NCBI RefSeq assembly: GCF_003012745.1
Contig: NZ_PXYK01000029.1
Coordinates: forward strand, 1-64,000
Origin: Kumtagia ephedrae
GTDB taxonomy: Bacteria > Pseudomonadota > Alphaproteobacteria > Rhizobiales > Rhizobiaceae
Direction of reading: 5' to 3'
Length of the DNA: 64,000 bases
This document shows, piece after piece, positions 40,930 through 49,621 of this stretch (positions within the stretch are counted from its first letter, which is position 1; the number at the start of each line of letters is the position of its first letter). Position numbers and translations under genes: made by a program. The notes under the pieces are model-generated. The model saw only the letters and a list, made by a program, of their open reading frames with translations, had not been told where the DNA came from and searched no databases.

Positions 40930-41364
40930 ATGCGCCTTTATGCCATCCCCGCCGCCTTGCTGCTTGCCGCGCTCGCCTCGACCGCCGCGCTCGCCCAGGA
41001 CGGCCGCTACGTGCTGGAAAAATCCGGCGACGGTTTCGTGCGCATGGACCGTGAGACCGGCGAGATGTCGACCTGCGCGCAGGAAGGAGCGGCGCTGGTG
41101 TGCAAGCTCGCGGCCGACGAGCGGGTGGCCTACCAGGACGAGATCGACCGGCTCCAGGATGACCTCGCGGCCCTCGGCACCCGGGTGGAGAAGCTGGAGA
41201 ACTCGCTCGCTGCCAGGATCGAATCCACCCTGCCGACCGAGGAGGAGTTCGGCAAGACGCTGGGCTATATGGAGCGTTTCCTGCGCAGCTTCATGGGCAT
41301 CGTCAAGGATATGGAAGAGGACAAGCCGGCCGAAAACGGCCCGGCCGTGCCGCAGAGAACGTAA
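40930..41364 (+). CDS. Secreted coiled-coil hypothetical protein
   Basis: A 144-aa protein with GGAGG 5 bases before the ATG. Residues 1-22 are a signal peptide (ALLLAALASTAALAQ). A small N-terminal domain (RYVLEKSGDGFVRMDRETGE, then two Cys) precedes a coiled coil (DEIDRLQDDLAALGTRVEKL, about 78-97) and an acidic tail. Periplasmic and possibly oligomeric. The family is common in rhizobia without known function. Confidence 0.75.
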   Translation: MRLYAIPAALLLAALASTAALAQDGRYVLEKSGDGFVRMDRETGEMSTCAQEGAALVCKLAADERVAYQDEIDRLQDDLAALGTRVEKLENSLAARIESTLPTEEEFGKTLGYMERFLRSFMGIVKDMEEDKPAENGPAVPQRT

Positions 41365-41417
41365 GAGCGGCGTGGACTGTGGGCATGGCTTTCTGTCCTG
41401 CCCTACCTTGGCACATT

Positions 41418-41573
41418 CCCCCTCTCCGTCTCGGGCTACGCCCTCGACACCTCTCCCCCGCCTTGCGGGGCGAGGAACCGCTGCCGCGAGGGCGGCGCCT
41501 CTCCAGCCTGGGTTCCTCGCCCCCACGGAGTGGGGGAGAGGTGTCGAGGGCGTAGCCCGAGACGGAGAGGGGG
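41418..41573. repeat. Long inverted repeat (42-bp perfect arms), family C
   Basis: Arms at 41418-41459 and 41532-41573 are exact reverse complements (core GTCTCGGGCTACGCCCTCGA) with a 72-bp spacer that itself contains GCGAGGAACC and its complement. It fills the space between the convergent coiled-coil and monooxygenase genes. Confidence 0.85.
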
Positions 41574-41596
41574 CCTTATCGAGGCTCCCGGCCAGC

Positions 41597-43375
41597 TTAC
41601 CCAGGCGCCCCATACACCGGCGTTTCCAGCCCTTCCATGCGCGCCTTGAGCTGCAGCGCCACGAATTTCGAATAGAAGCGCGACAGCGCCAGGTTGCCGC
41701 CGTGGAACCACAGCGCCTCCTGCGCCGTCGGCTTCCACATGTTGCGTGGCTCGCCCTGCCAGGGGCCGGGGTCGCCGCGCACGCCGGAGCCGAGGCCCCA
41801 GCACGGCCCGACCGCGTCGGCCACCTCGCGCGACACGATCTCAGCCACCGTCTCGTGCATCGACTGGTAGCCGGTGCAGGCGATGACGGCGTCGGCCGCG
41901 AGCTCGCTGCCGTCGTCGAACAGGATGCCGGTCGGCGTCAGCCGCTCGATCGAAACGCCGCTGCGCACGGCGATCTCGCCGTCGATGATGAGCTGCGAGG
42001 CGCCGACGTCGATGTAGTAGCCCGAGCCGGTGCGGTAGGCCTTCATCATCAGCCCGGTCTCGTCGTCGCCGAAATCGATGGCGAAGCCGGAAGCCGAGAG
42101 CCGGTCGTAGAAGCCGGCGTCTCGCGCCCGGATCCGGTCGTAGAGCGCCTTTTGGCCTTCCGGCAGCAGCGCGAACGGCATGGAGGCCACGATCATGTCG
42201 GCCTTGTCGACGGAGATGCCCTTGGCCAGGGCGTCCTCGGAATAGATGTCGAAGGCGAGATCCATCAGCGTGTCCGACTTCACCACGGTGGTCGGCGAGC
42301 GCTGGATCATCGTCACCTCGGCGCCGGCCTCCCACAGGTCGACGCTGACGTCGTGGCCGGAGCTTGCCGCGCCGATCACCGCGCAGCGCTTGCCGCGGAA
42401 GCGCGCGCCGTCGGCATACCGGCTGGAATGCAGGATCTCGCCCTTGAAGTCTTCAGCGCCGGGCATTGTGATCATGCGCGGCGGGCCGTAGGCGCCGGTG
42501 GCGAAGACGAGATGTTTCGGCTTCAGCGTCACCCGCTCGCCGTCGCGGTCGACCGTGACCGTCCACACTTGCCCGGCCTCGTCATAGGAAGCGGCGGTGC
42601 AGGTCGAGCGCGTCCAGTAGGTGAGCTCCATCACCCGCGCATACATCTCCAGCCAGTCGCCCATCTTGTCCTTGGGCGTGAACACCGGCCAGTGCTCGGG
42701 AAAGGGCATGTAGGGCAGATGGTCGTACCAGACCGGATCGTGCAGCACGAGCGAGCGGTAGCGGTTGCGCCAGGAATCGCCGGGGCGGTCGTTCTTCTCC
42801 AGGATGATGGCCGGCACGCCGAGCTGCTTCAGCCGCGCGCCGAGCGCCATGCCACCCTGGCCGCCGCCGACGATCAGGCAATAGGGCTGCTCGGTGGAGC
42901 CGAGCGCCGCTTCCTCGCGCCGGCGGGCCTCCGACCAGGTCTCGCGGTTGCGGTCGGCCCTGTGGGTGACGCCGAGCGGCCGGCCCAGGCCCTTGCGCTC
43001 CTCGAAACCCTTCAGCTCGCCTACGGCCGTGAAGAAGGTGCGGCAGCGGCCGTCGCGGAGCCGCAGCATGCCTTCGCCGCGCGCCACCGCGGTCTCGAAG
43101 GTGAACCATGCCTCGATCGTTCCGTCTTTCGCCGTCGCCTCCCCGGCGATCCGCCAGTTCGACGGACGGGTCGCGGGAAGCGTCGCAGCCAGCATGTCGC
43201 GGATCGCCGGCCGACCTTCGAAGGTCTTGATGTTCCAGGTGAAGGCCAGCAGGTCGCGCCAGTAGCAGTCGTCGAGGAACCGGCTCGCCGCCGTGTCGAT
43301 GTCGCCCTTGTCGAGCGCCGCGGCGAAGGAGCCGAGCCAGGCCGCGGCCTGGTGGGTGGGTGTCTTGTCGAGCAT
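41597..43375 (-). CDS. Flavin-containing monooxygenase with SnoaL-like N-terminus
   Basis: A 592-aa protein. Residues 8-130 resemble a nuclear-transport-factor-2/SnoaL domain (LGSFAAALDKGDIDTAASRF, FEGRPAIRDMLAA). The FAD site is CLIVGGGQGGMALGARL (about 166), followed by EKNDRPGDSWRNRYRSLVLH, typical of flavin monooxygenases. The NADPH site is RCAVIGAASSGHDVSVDLWE (about 339) and CTGYQSM lies near 487. Such enzymes oxygenate N or S in small molecules, or perform Baeyer-Villiger reactions. GGGGAA precedes the ATG. Confidence 0.88.
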   Translation of the reverse strand: MLDKTPTHQAAAWLGSFAAALDKGDIDTAASRFLDDCYWRDLLAFTWNIKTFEGRPAIRDMLAATLPATRPSNWRIAGEATAKDGTIEAWFTFETAVARGEGMLRLRDGRCRTFFTAVGELKGFEERKGLGRPLGVTHRADRNRETWSEARRREEAALGSTEQPYCLIVGGGQGGMALGARLKQLGVPAIILEKNDRPGDSWRNRYRSLVLHDPVWYDHLPYMPFPEHWPVFTPKDKMGDWLEMYARVMELTYWTRSTCTAASYDEAGQVWTVTVDRDGERVTLKPKHLVFATGAYGPPRMITMPGAEDFKGEILHSSRYADGARFRGKRCAVIGAASSGHDVSVDLWEAGAEVTMIQRSPTTVVKSDTLMDLAFDIYSEDALAKGISVDKADMIVASMPFALLPEGQKALYDRIRARDAGFYDRLSASGFAIDFGDDETGLMMKAYRTGSGYYIDVGASQLIIDGEIAVRSGVSIERLTPTGILFDDGSELAADAVIACTGYQSMHETVAEIVSREVADAVGPCWGLGSGVRGDPGPWQGEPRNMWKPTAQEALWFHGGNLALSRFYSKFVALQLKARMEGLETPVYGAPG

Positions 43376-43654
43376 GTCTTCCCCTGCTTTCAGTTCCGGT
43401 CATTTCACCCACCCCATGCCTCGCGCTGCCTCCTCCCCTGGTTGCAGGGCCGATGCGCATGACAAACCGAGGCGGGTCCGGCCGCCTCGCTCCCGGACCG
43501 GGAAAAGGCGGACGGGCGTCCGGAGACATCGTGGACACTTTTTGGGTGTCAGTCGAGGCCTTCGATGTGCACGGTTGCAATCGCTGGTGTCTGGAGAAGG
43601 TGCCGGCCGCCACCGACGGCCCTGGGGAAAGGCGAGGCGGGCGGCCGCGAGCGC

Positions 43655-44377
43655 TCAGGACGGCCCGATCCGCACGCGGTGGCTCTTGTCTTCCTTCGGC
43701 CGGTTCGCCGGAAGCTGCTCGCCGGTGACGATGTAATAGATCGTCTCGGCGATGTTGGTGGCGTGGTCGCCGATGCGCTCGATGTTCTTGGCGCAGAACA
43801 GCAGATGCGTGCAGGGCGTGATGTTGCGCGGATCCTCCATCATGTAGGTGAGGAGTTCGCGGAACAGCGAGGTGTACATGGCGTCGATCTGGTCGTCGCG
43901 GTCGCGCGTCGCCCCCAGGCGGTCGACGGCGCGCGTCGCATAGACGTCCAGCACGTCCTTGAGCTGCGTCAGCGCCAGGTCGGCGAGCGCCTGCAGGCCG
44001 CGGAACGGGCTCGTCGGGTCGAGACCGTCGGCGACGGCGATGGTGCGCTTGGCGACGTTCTTGCCGAGATCGCCCACCCGCTCGAGGTCGGCGGCGATGC
44101 GGATGGCTCCGATGATCTCGCGCAGGTCGACTGCGAGCGGCTGGCGCCGGGCGATCATCAAAATGGTCCTGTCGTCGATGTCGCGCTGCGCCTCGTCGAG
44201 GAACAGGTCGTCGGCGATGACCTTGCGTGCCAGGGCCGGGTCGGCATGGACCAGCGCCGAGACGGCCTGGTCGACCATGCGCTCGGCATGGCCGCCCATG
44301 GCGGCGATCTTGCGCGTCAGATGTTTCAGCTCGTCGTCATAGGCGCTGACGATGTGATGCGATGGCATGACGGTCAT
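43655..44377 (-). CDS. phoU: Phosphate signalling protein PhoU
   Basis: A 240-aa protein of two three-helix bundles with the metal-binding E/DxxxD patterns: YDDELKHLTRKIAAMGGHAERMVDQ at the start and the second-half copy SLFRELLTYMMEDPRNITPC followed by NIERIGDHATNIAE. PhoU links the Pst transporter with PhoR and represses the Pho regulon when phosphate is ample. It lies downstream of phoR on the same strand, 185 bp away, without pst genes between or after. Confidence 0.94.
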   Translation of the reverse strand: MTVMPSHHIVSAYDDELKHLTRKIAAMGGHAERMVDQAVSALVHADPALARKVIADDLFLDEAQRDIDDRTILMIARRQPLAVDLREIIGAIRIAADLERVGDLGKNVAKRTIAVADGLDPTSPFRGLQALADLALTQLKDVLDVYATRAVDRLGATRDRDDQIDAMYTSLFRELLTYMMEDPRNITPCTHLLFCAKNIERIGDHATNIAETIYYIVTGEQLPANRPKEDKSHRVRIGPS

Positions 44378-44459
44378 GGTTCTGCAACATGCTCGGACGC
44401 GTTAAGGTAGACTCCGCCAGACCCTTAGACCAGCCGTGTTACAGTATGACGAATCCGCC

Positions 44460-44501
44460 TATGGCACGTCACTTGAAAGAGGATTCACGCGACGTGCCAT
44501 A
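44460..44501. repeat. Dyad between phoR and phoU
   Basis: TATGGCACGTC (44460-44470) and GACGTGCCATA (44491-44501) are perfect complements around 20 bp. It may form an RNA hairpin in a phoR-phoU transcript or be part of a repeat element. Confidence 0.6.
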
Positions 44502-44514
44502 GAATCTTGATTTC

Positions 44515-44563
44515 GCGCATGTCTTTATCCCGAAACCGTTGCCCGCTTTCGGGAGACATGCGC
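44515..44563. repeat. Short palindromic intergenic element touching the phoR stop
   Basis: GCGCATGTCT and AGACATGCGC (44515-44524 and 44554-44563) are complementary, with an inner pair CCCGAAA/TTTCGGG. It resembles small dyad repeats frequent in rhizobial genomes. It begins at the last base of the phoR stop codon and could serve as a transcription brake between phoR and phoU. Confidence 0.7.
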
Positions 44564-45828
44564 TATTCGGCCGGAAGGTGGACCGTGAAGGCCGATCCCT
44601 CGCCCAGCCGCGAGCTGATCGCCAGCCGGCCGCGGTGCCTGGTGACGATGTGCTTGACGATGGAAAGGCCGAGGCCCGTGCCCTTCTGGGCGCGGCTGCT
44701 GTCGACGTCCACCCGGTAGAAGCGCTCGGTGACGCGGGGAATATGCTCTTCCGGAATGCCCGGGCCGAAGTCGCGCACCTCGATGGCGACCTCGCCGGCC
44801 GCGGTGGGGACGACCGACACCACCACGCGGCCGCCCTGCTGGCCGTATTTGCAGGCGTTCTCCACCAGGTTCTCGAAGACCTGGAACAGCTCGTCGCGGT
44901 CGCCGGCGACCTCGATCCTGCCAGGACCCACCTTGTTCTCGATGACCACGCCGCTGTCGGCCGCGAGCGGGCGCAGCGTATCCACGACGTTCTCGACCAC
45001 GCCGACCAGGTCGACCCTGGCGCCGGCCGCCGACAGCGCCTTCATCTCCAGCCGCGACAGCGACAGCAGATCGTCGATCAGGCGCGCCATGCGGGCGGTC
45101 TGGTTCTGCATGATCTGCAGAAACTGCTCGCGCGCCGCGGCGTCGTTCCTGGCAGGTCCGCGCAGCGTCTCGACGAAGCCGGCGATCGAGGCCAGCGGCG
45201 TGCGCAGCTCATGGCTGGCATTGGCGATGAAGTCGGCGCGCATGCGGTCGATGCGGCGCGCCTCGCTCTGGTCCTTGAAGACGACCACGAACAGGCCCGA
45301 GCCGTTGCCGACCGCGGTCGCCGTGACCCGGTAGACGCGCTCGATCGGGATGCGCTCGACATGGTCGACGGTCATCGACGGCGCCTCGCCGGACAGCATG
45401 CGCTCGAGCAGTTGCTGCAGTTCGGGGGCGCGGAACTTCAGCGGCAGCAGGATGCCGGGTTCGATGTTGCCGAAGGCCGTCGCGGCGGCGCTGTTGGCGA
45501 GCACCACCGCCCCCCTTTCGTCGAAGACGATCAGCGGGTCGGCGACGGCGGCGGCCAGGTTCGCCGCCGAGAGGTTTTCCGGCAGCGGCGCGCGGGCGCC
45601 CGCCGTCTCCGCGGCGATCCGGCCGGATGCGAGGCGGCGCGGCACCAGCGCCGCGACGGCGACCAGCGCGGCGATCGCCGCCAGCACCAGCGGCAGCGAG
45701 CCGCCGCCCGCAGCATGCAGCAGCAGGATCGCGGCGACGCCCGCCGCAAGCAGCCAGCGCGCCTGGCCGAGGCGGCCCCATGCAAGCCGCGCCAGCCGCC
45801 GACCGTCCTTCGCTTGGTTTTCCGCCAT
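44563..45828 (-). CDS. phoR: Phosphate-regulon sensor histidine kinase PhoR
   Basis: A 421-aa kinase. Two N-terminal hydrophobic segments (about 25-42 and 45-62), a PAS domain (about 90-185; ADPLIVFDERGAVVLANSAA), the dimerisation/phosphoacceptor helix with FIANASHELRTPLASIAGF (His about 206), and the ATPase lobe with NLVENACKY, RDFGPGIPEEHIPRV and KGTGLGLSIVKHI. It autophosphorylates and passes phosphate to PhoB in phosphate limitation. Assignment to PhoR rests on PAS architecture and on phoU lying downstream. Confidence 0.88.
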   Translation of the reverse strand: MAENQAKDGRRLARLAWGRLGQARWLLAAGVAAILLLHAAGGGSLPLVLAAIAALVAVAALVPRRLASGRIAAETAGARAPLPENLSAANLAAAVADPLIVFDERGAVVLANSAAATAFGNIEPGILLPLKFRAPELQQLLERMLSGEAPSMTVDHVERIPIERVYRVTATAVGNGSGLFVVVFKDQSEARRIDRMRADFIANASHELRTPLASIAGFVETLRGPARNDAAAREQFLQIMQNQTARMARLIDDLLSLSRLEMKALSAAGARVDLVGVVENVVDTLRPLAADSGVVIENKVGPGRIEVAGDRDELFQVFENLVENACKYGQQGGRVVVSVVPTAAGEVAIEVRDFGPGIPEEHIPRVTERFYRVDVDSSRAQKGTGLGLSIVKHIVTRHRGRLAISSRLGEGSAFTVHLPAE

Positions 45829-45988
45829 CGACCGTCGCTCGATCCTCTCCCGCCGCGGGCCGCGCCGCCGACGGTATCATGCCACCCAATATCGCTGAAT
45901 CGGGCGAAAGTGCACGGAAAGAGAGCCGACCCGCGTAAAGGGTCGATGACACCGCTGGGGATAAGGCCGGCGGCCTGCCCCGCTCCGG

Positions 45989-46603
45989 CTATGCGGCGGT
46001 CCTGACATGCGGCGTCTTTTCCCAGTGATGCGGGCGCCGCCAGAGCTGCCAGACCGCCCGCCAGGCGGCCCACGACATCATCATCCAGTAGGGCGGCGTG
46101 AACAGCAGGATCCTCCAGAAGCCGCGCCGATCCCGTTTCCCCAGGCTGTGCCAGCCGAGCAGCAGGAAGGACAGGTAGCCGCAGACGATGTTGAGCGCGT
46201 CCATGGTCAACAGCAGCACCGGCCATCCGGACACCGGCTCCGCAAGCAGCAGAAGCCCGGTCAGATAGATCGCCGCGACGATCAGCAGGGGATGGATCAG
46301 CACCGAGAGCGCCAGCCCGGCATAGAGGATCTGCGCGATGCAGAACGATCGCACGCCGAGATCGCGGTGGAGGGCGACGGGGTCGCGCATGTGGACGAGC
46401 CAGGTCTGTAGCCAGCCCTTGAACCAGCGGGTGCGCTGCGGCAACCACACCGACCAGGCGACCGGCGCGTCCTCCAGGGTGGGCAGGCTTATCGTCTCGC
46501 AGCGGTAGCCGAAGCGGGCCAGCCGCAGCCCCAGATCGGCATCCTCGGTGACGTTGTAGGGATCCCAGCCGCCCACCGCCTCCAGCGCCGCCACGCGAAA
46601 ATG
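45989..46603 (-). pseudogene. Processive GT2 glycosyltransferase, 3' part (gene split by transposon)
   Basis: This is the C-terminal part of the gene begun at 50675-52146. It contains VTEDADLGLRL (TED motif) and LPQRTRWFKGWLQTW (QxxRW), both needed for catalysis by cellulose-synthase-like enzymes, then about three transmembrane helices and PHHWEKTPH. Removing 46604-50674 and one copy of the 8-bp duplication restores an uninterrupted 2079-nt frame (692 aa). An ATG inside the transposon end (46607-46609) could start a short product, but it would lack the DxD site. Confidence 0.9.
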
Positions 46604-46631
46604 CGGCATTATCTAGCAAACTCACCTAAAA
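46604..46631. repeat. Left terminal inverted repeat of the transposon
   Basis: Identical over 28 bp to the reverse complement of 50647-50674. The target duplication CGAAAATG immediately precedes it. Confidence 0.93.
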
Positions 46632-46807
46632 TCGTTGAGGTCAGCGAATAGGGCGTGTGAGTTATGCTCATGATTCACAGGCAGGGATTTATTCCACGTC
46701 GCGAACAAAAGCGGCACATTTGATCACAGCAAAGTCATCCCCGCGCCTTCACTCCCACCCATAACTTACTGCTTGCCAACCATGCCATGTGGGATTAGGA
46801 GTCCCGC

Positions 46808-47344
46808 ATGACCGACATGACCTTGATTCTCAACCGCCGCCGTGAAGTCGAGCAAGAGATTGCCCGGCTTAAGGATGCGTTGTCCGTGATGGAGGCTGAG
46901 CTTGTAGAGCTTGCCACCGCCGAGCGCGTTATGTCGCGCCTGACCGGTGCAGAGCGGCCTTCGGCTGGCGCGACAGATCAACCGAAGCCGCCGGCAACTG
47001 CTCGCCCAAGCGCGCGAAAGGCAACGATGCCTGAAATGATCACCAAGGTTCTACAGAATGCCGACTACGAGGCCGGCATTTTCGGGGGCGTCGCCTTGGA
47101 GCCGAAGGAAATCGGCCGGCGGATTGAGCAGCTATACGGTGTCATCGTGCGAGGCGAGGCCGTTAGCTCAATCTGCTGGCGAATGTGGAAACGCGGGCAA
47201 TTGGCGAAGGACGAAGGCTCCTCATCCTACCACCTGCCCACAAATAACAAGTCCGCGAAGGAAGCTCAGGGGAGCGCTTTCGCGGACTTGTTGGGTTCAC
47301 CTAACATGCAGGACCGTGAAGCCGGTCCGGGAGGTGGTACATGA
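46808..47344 (+). CDS. Transposon cargo: coiled-coil plus winged-helix-like protein (left end)
   Basis: A 178-aa protein; AGGAG lies 6 bases before the ATG. Residues 8-45 form a coiled coil (RRREVEQEIARLKDALSVME, ending ERVMSRLTG). A Pro/Ala linker follows, and then a compact domain (about 75-150; KATMPEMITKVLQNADYEAG, KEIGRRIEQLYG, SSICWRMWKRGQL) with winged-helix spacing. It is transcribed inward from the left end, mirroring the 153-aa protein at the right end, which has the same layout. The role in transposition or regulation is unknown. Confidence 0.65.
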   Translation: MTDMTLILNRRREVEQEIARLKDALSVMEAELVELATAERVMSRLTGAERPSAGATDQPKPPATARPSARKATMPEMITKVLQNADYEAGIFGGVALEPKEIGRRIEQLYGVIVRGEAVSSICWRMWKRGQLAKDEGSSSYHLPTNNKSAKEAQGSAFADLLGSPNMQDREAGPGGGT

Positions 47345-47399
47345 GAAGATAGTTCTTCCCTTTAGTTCCGGCGGCTCGGGCGTTGGCGCGCTCGGGCCG

Positions 47400-47479
47400 T
47401 TTGGAGGGGGCGGCTAGGCCGGTGCCAGGGAACGATTTGCAGCGTCTCCCCCTGGGGTTCGACTCCCCCCGCCTCCACC
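47400..47479 (+). other. Sequence resembling the tmRNA (ssrA) acceptor end
   Basis: The stretch ends TGGGGTTCGACTCCCCCCGC then CTCCACC, a T-arm (GGGGTTCGACTCCCC) and acceptor strand like that of tmRNA, whose 3' end is a common integration site. GGAGGGGGCGG near 47400 could pair with CCGCCTCC. CCA is not completed (CCACCG). It is probably a captured fragment, since genuine alphaproteobacterial ssrA is a longer permuted gene. A tRNA-like relic is the alternative. Confidence 0.4.
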
Positions 47480-47536
47480 GAAGGGAACTAGACAATCTTT
47501 AGCAGAATCGGCCGAATCCGTCAAATCGGGCCTGTG

Positions 47537-47761
47537 CTACGATACAGGCCCGATTAAGCCGTTTTCCGTCAACTGTATCCCTTTTGCTTCAAGTGCTGCG
47601 CGCATCGCGGTCAGATTGTTGCCAATTGGAACGCGTCTTCCCTTTTCAAAATCCCTTACAGTCGAAAGCGAGACGTGCGCCGCTTCCGCAAGGTCAGACT
47701 GCGATAAATCAAGCCATCCGCGCGCCGCGCGGCACTGTTCCGGTGTCATGCCATGAGCCAT
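47537..47761 (-). CDS. XRE-family transcriptional regulator of the transposon
   Basis: A 74-aa Cro/CI-type helix-turn-helix protein: TPEQCRAARGWLDLSQSDLA, AAHVSLSTVRDFEKGRRVP. The start MAHG (47759-47761) is preferred to a GTG ten codons upstream. It is divergent from the transposase; two copies of CAAC-N7-GTTG lie between them, and a third is upstream of the cargo gene 50144-50605. Likely a repressor of its own and the other promoters. Confidence 0.8.
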   Translation of the reverse strand: MAHGMTPEQCRAARGWLDLSQSDLAEAAHVSLSTVRDFEKGRRVPIGNNLTAMRAALEAKGIQLTENGLIGPVS

Positions 47762-47788
47762 AACCCAACAAGCATTTTTCGTCAACAC

Positions 47789-47803
47789 CAACGATTTTTG
47801 TTG
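47789..47803. promoter_or_regulatory. Candidate XRE operator O1
   Basis: CAACGATTTTTGTTG, pattern CAAC-N7-GTTG, 28 bp from the XRE start codon. Confidence 0.6.
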
Positions 47804-47835
47804 ACGTCTTGCATTTCAACCATTATCACTAAGGT

Positions 47836-47850
47836 CAACGAAAATTGTTG
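47836..47850. promoter_or_regulatory. Candidate XRE operator O2
   Basis: CAACGAAAATTGTTG, same pattern as O1, followed by GCATAG. It ends 8 bp before the transposase ATG, so a bound regulator would block transposase transcription or translation initiation. Confidence 0.6.
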
Positions 47851-47858
47851 GCATAGTG

Positions 47859-48836
47859 ATGGCCCAGCACTTCCTCCTTTCCTCCCAAGCAAAGACGCTC
47901 ACACTGGCGAAAGTTGCCCGCATGAGCGCCGAGGAAGCCTATGACACCTTCCGTCTCATTCGGTGGGTTAAGACGGCTGGTGAGCCGGTTTGCCCGATCT
48001 GCGGCGGCGTTGAGTGCTACACCTTCACCACGCGCAAGCTGTTCAAGTGCAAGGCGTGTCAGAAGCAATTCAGCGTCACAAGCGGAACCATCTTCGCCAG
48101 CCGTAAGCTTCCCATCCGTGACTATCTCCTAGCCATTGCGATCTTCGTCAACGGGGCGAAGGGATATGCCGCCCTGCAATTGAGCCGCGACCTAGGCGTG
48201 GCCTATCAGACCGCCTTCGTTCTTTCGCACAAGCTGCGCGAGGCCGTTGCCGCCGAACAGATGGTCAAGGAACAGCTTTCAGGCCACGTTGAGGTTGATG
48301 GTGCCTATTTCGGCGGTCACGTCCGCCCGGAGAACCGCAAGGAAGATCGTAAGGACCGCCGTCGCGCCGAAAACCAGACAGGAAAGCGCCGTGTCGTGGT
48401 TGTCATGCGCGAGCGCCAGGGGCGCACGATGCCGCTGGTTTTTAAGTCGGAAGCCGTGTCAGTTCCGGTGATCTTCAATCACGTCCGCCACGACGCGACC
48501 GTGTACGCTGACGAAGCGACGCATTGGGATGCGCTACACGCCCGCTTCCTGACGAAGCGTATCAACCATCAAGAGGCGTATTCGACTGACGAAGCCTGCA
48601 CCAATCAGGCGGAAAGCTTTTTCTCCCGCCTTCGCCGCGCGGAGATCGGCATTCACCATCATATCAGCGGCAAGTATCTCAGCGCCTATGCGTCGGAAAT
48701 GGCGTGGCGTGAGGACAATCGCCGGATTAGCAATGGCGAACAGTACCTTGCCACGACTGCGGCTGCCCTCAATCACCCCGTTTCCCGGATTTGGAAGGGG
48801 TATTGGCAGCGCCAGAAGAGTCAGCAAGGAATTTGA
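47859..48836 (+). CDS. IS1595-family transposase (ISXO2-like)
   Basis: A 325-aa DDE-type transposase. The N-terminal zinc ribbon is VCPICGGVECYTFTTRKLFK followed by CKACQKQF (four Cys). The catalytic core has HVEVDGAYFGG (first Asp), TVYADEATHWD (second Asp) and NQAESFFSRLRRAEIGIHHH (Asn-Gln-x-Glu, final acidic residue), as in ISXO2-like enzymes. ATG 47859 and the GTG just before it are both possible. There is no ribosome-binding site of note, which fits low expression. Appears intact. Confidence 0.93.
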   Translation: MAQHFLLSSQAKTLTLAKVARMSAEEAYDTFRLIRWVKTAGEPVCPICGGVECYTFTTRKLFKCKACQKQFSVTSGTIFASRKLPIRDYLLAIAIFVNGAKGYAALQLSRDLGVAYQTAFVLSHKLREAVAAEQMVKEQLSGHVEVDGAYFGGHVRPENRKEDRKDRRRAENQTGKRRVVVVMRERQGRTMPLVFKSEAVSVPVIFNHVRHDATVYADEATHWDALHARFLTKRINHQEAYSTDEACTNQAESFFSRLRRAEIGIHHHISGKYLSAYASEMAWREDNRRISNGEQYLATTAAALNHPVSRIWKGYWQRQKSQQGI

Positions 48837-49248
48837 TCGGAAGAACGCCGAGCTTTATTTCAAGGTCGTCGAAGTAAGCTCGCGAAGCTAACAGACAGTC
48901 ATTCTCGACAGGGAACGGCGACATCGAAACCATTTCGATGTGTTTTGAAATCTTACCTGGGATTTCAGATCGGTTTTTAGGCTCCCATTTTCGCTCTATG
49001 AGCAAATCGTAGTCTTCAGAATTGAGATCGTCTTCCTTGGCGTATTTTTTTAGTGTATAGACCATTGTAGAAAATTTGAATTCATTCGGAACCACCAGCG
49101 TTGCGGCAATCGAAACCGACGGGAGAATCACTGGTTTAGATTGTGTGATTATGAGGTTGGCTCCATACACTCCAACAAAAGTATGCTTCCCGCCAATCTC
49201 ACTTCTTATGTCGTCACAAAATATTGTGACGCCGTACGGCTTAAACAT
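48769..49248 (-). CDS. Transposon cargo: DUF6941-like protein
   Basis: A 159-aa protein, MFKPYGVTIFCDDIRSEIGG and KHTFVGVYGANLIITQSKPV, a beginning I associate with DUF6941-type proteins of phages and islands. Beta-rich middle, charged tail. Its 3' end overlaps the transposase gene by 68 bp on the opposite strand, and its start overlaps the upstream HTH gene by 8 bp, so it is translated with it. The function is unknown; it may be a third component of the adjacent toxin-antitoxin-like module. Confidence 0.6.
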   Translation of the reverse strand: MFKPYGVTIFCDDIRSEIGGKHTFVGVYGANLIITQSKPVILPSVSIAATLVVPNEFKFSTMVYTLKKYAKEDDLNSEDYDLLIERKWEPKNRSEIPGKISKHIEMVSMSPFPVENDCLLASRAYFDDLEIKLGVLPIKFLADSSGAANTPSKSGKRGD

Positions 49249-49621
49249 ATTCAGGCTCTTTTGCCATGTTCGGCGTAATCGTTCGAGCGCCGATATACGA
49301 CAACTCCCCAGACTCCTCGGTCTGCGTCTCGGAAACGCCGTCGCAAAAACTTCTTTTCACGTCATGAGCTTCGTCATGGCCCATTGAAAAAGAGATTGGT
49401 GTATTTAGCGCCCACGCCAGATCAGCAATCGATCTCAGCGTCAGATTTGTCTGGCCTAGAAGCTGCCTGTTGACGACCGATCGGTCAACGCCCATCTTCT
49501 TTGCTAGGTCATTCTGCTTCAACCCAGATGCGACAAATGCCTTCTGTACCTCAGAGTGGACCCGCGCGATGAAACGCCCTGCTGTGCGCGAACGAGCGCT
49601 AATGCGCATTTGATAAGACAT
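49241..49621 (-). CDS. XRE-family HTH protein, candidate antitoxin (HigA-like)
   Basis: A 126-aa protein with GGAG 8-9 bases before the ATG (49619-49621). The helix-turn-helix is FVASGLKQNDLAKKMGVDRS followed by VVNRQLLGQTNLTL. It overlaps the end of the upstream gene (49599-50090) by 23 bp and the start of the downstream gene by 8 bp. The order toxin-then-HTH antitoxin is that of HigBA modules. A plain regulator is the alternative. Confidence 0.6.
   Translation of the reverse strand: MSYQMRISARSRTAGRFIARVHSEVQKAFVASGLKQNDLAKKMGVDRSVVNRQLLGQTNLTLRSIADLAWALNTPISFSMGHDEAHDVKRSFCDGVSETQTEESGELSYIGARTITPNMAKEPEYV

Noticed and set aside
44430-44460. A Pho box upstream of phoU.
   Set aside because: CTGTAAC and the block 11 bp later match the CTGTCAT pair too poorly.
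47301-47495. A 64-aa minus-strand frame beginning MSSSLRWRRGESNPR.
   Set aside because: It is the antisense of the tmRNA-like acceptor sequence; this peptide is a familiar false call at such sites.
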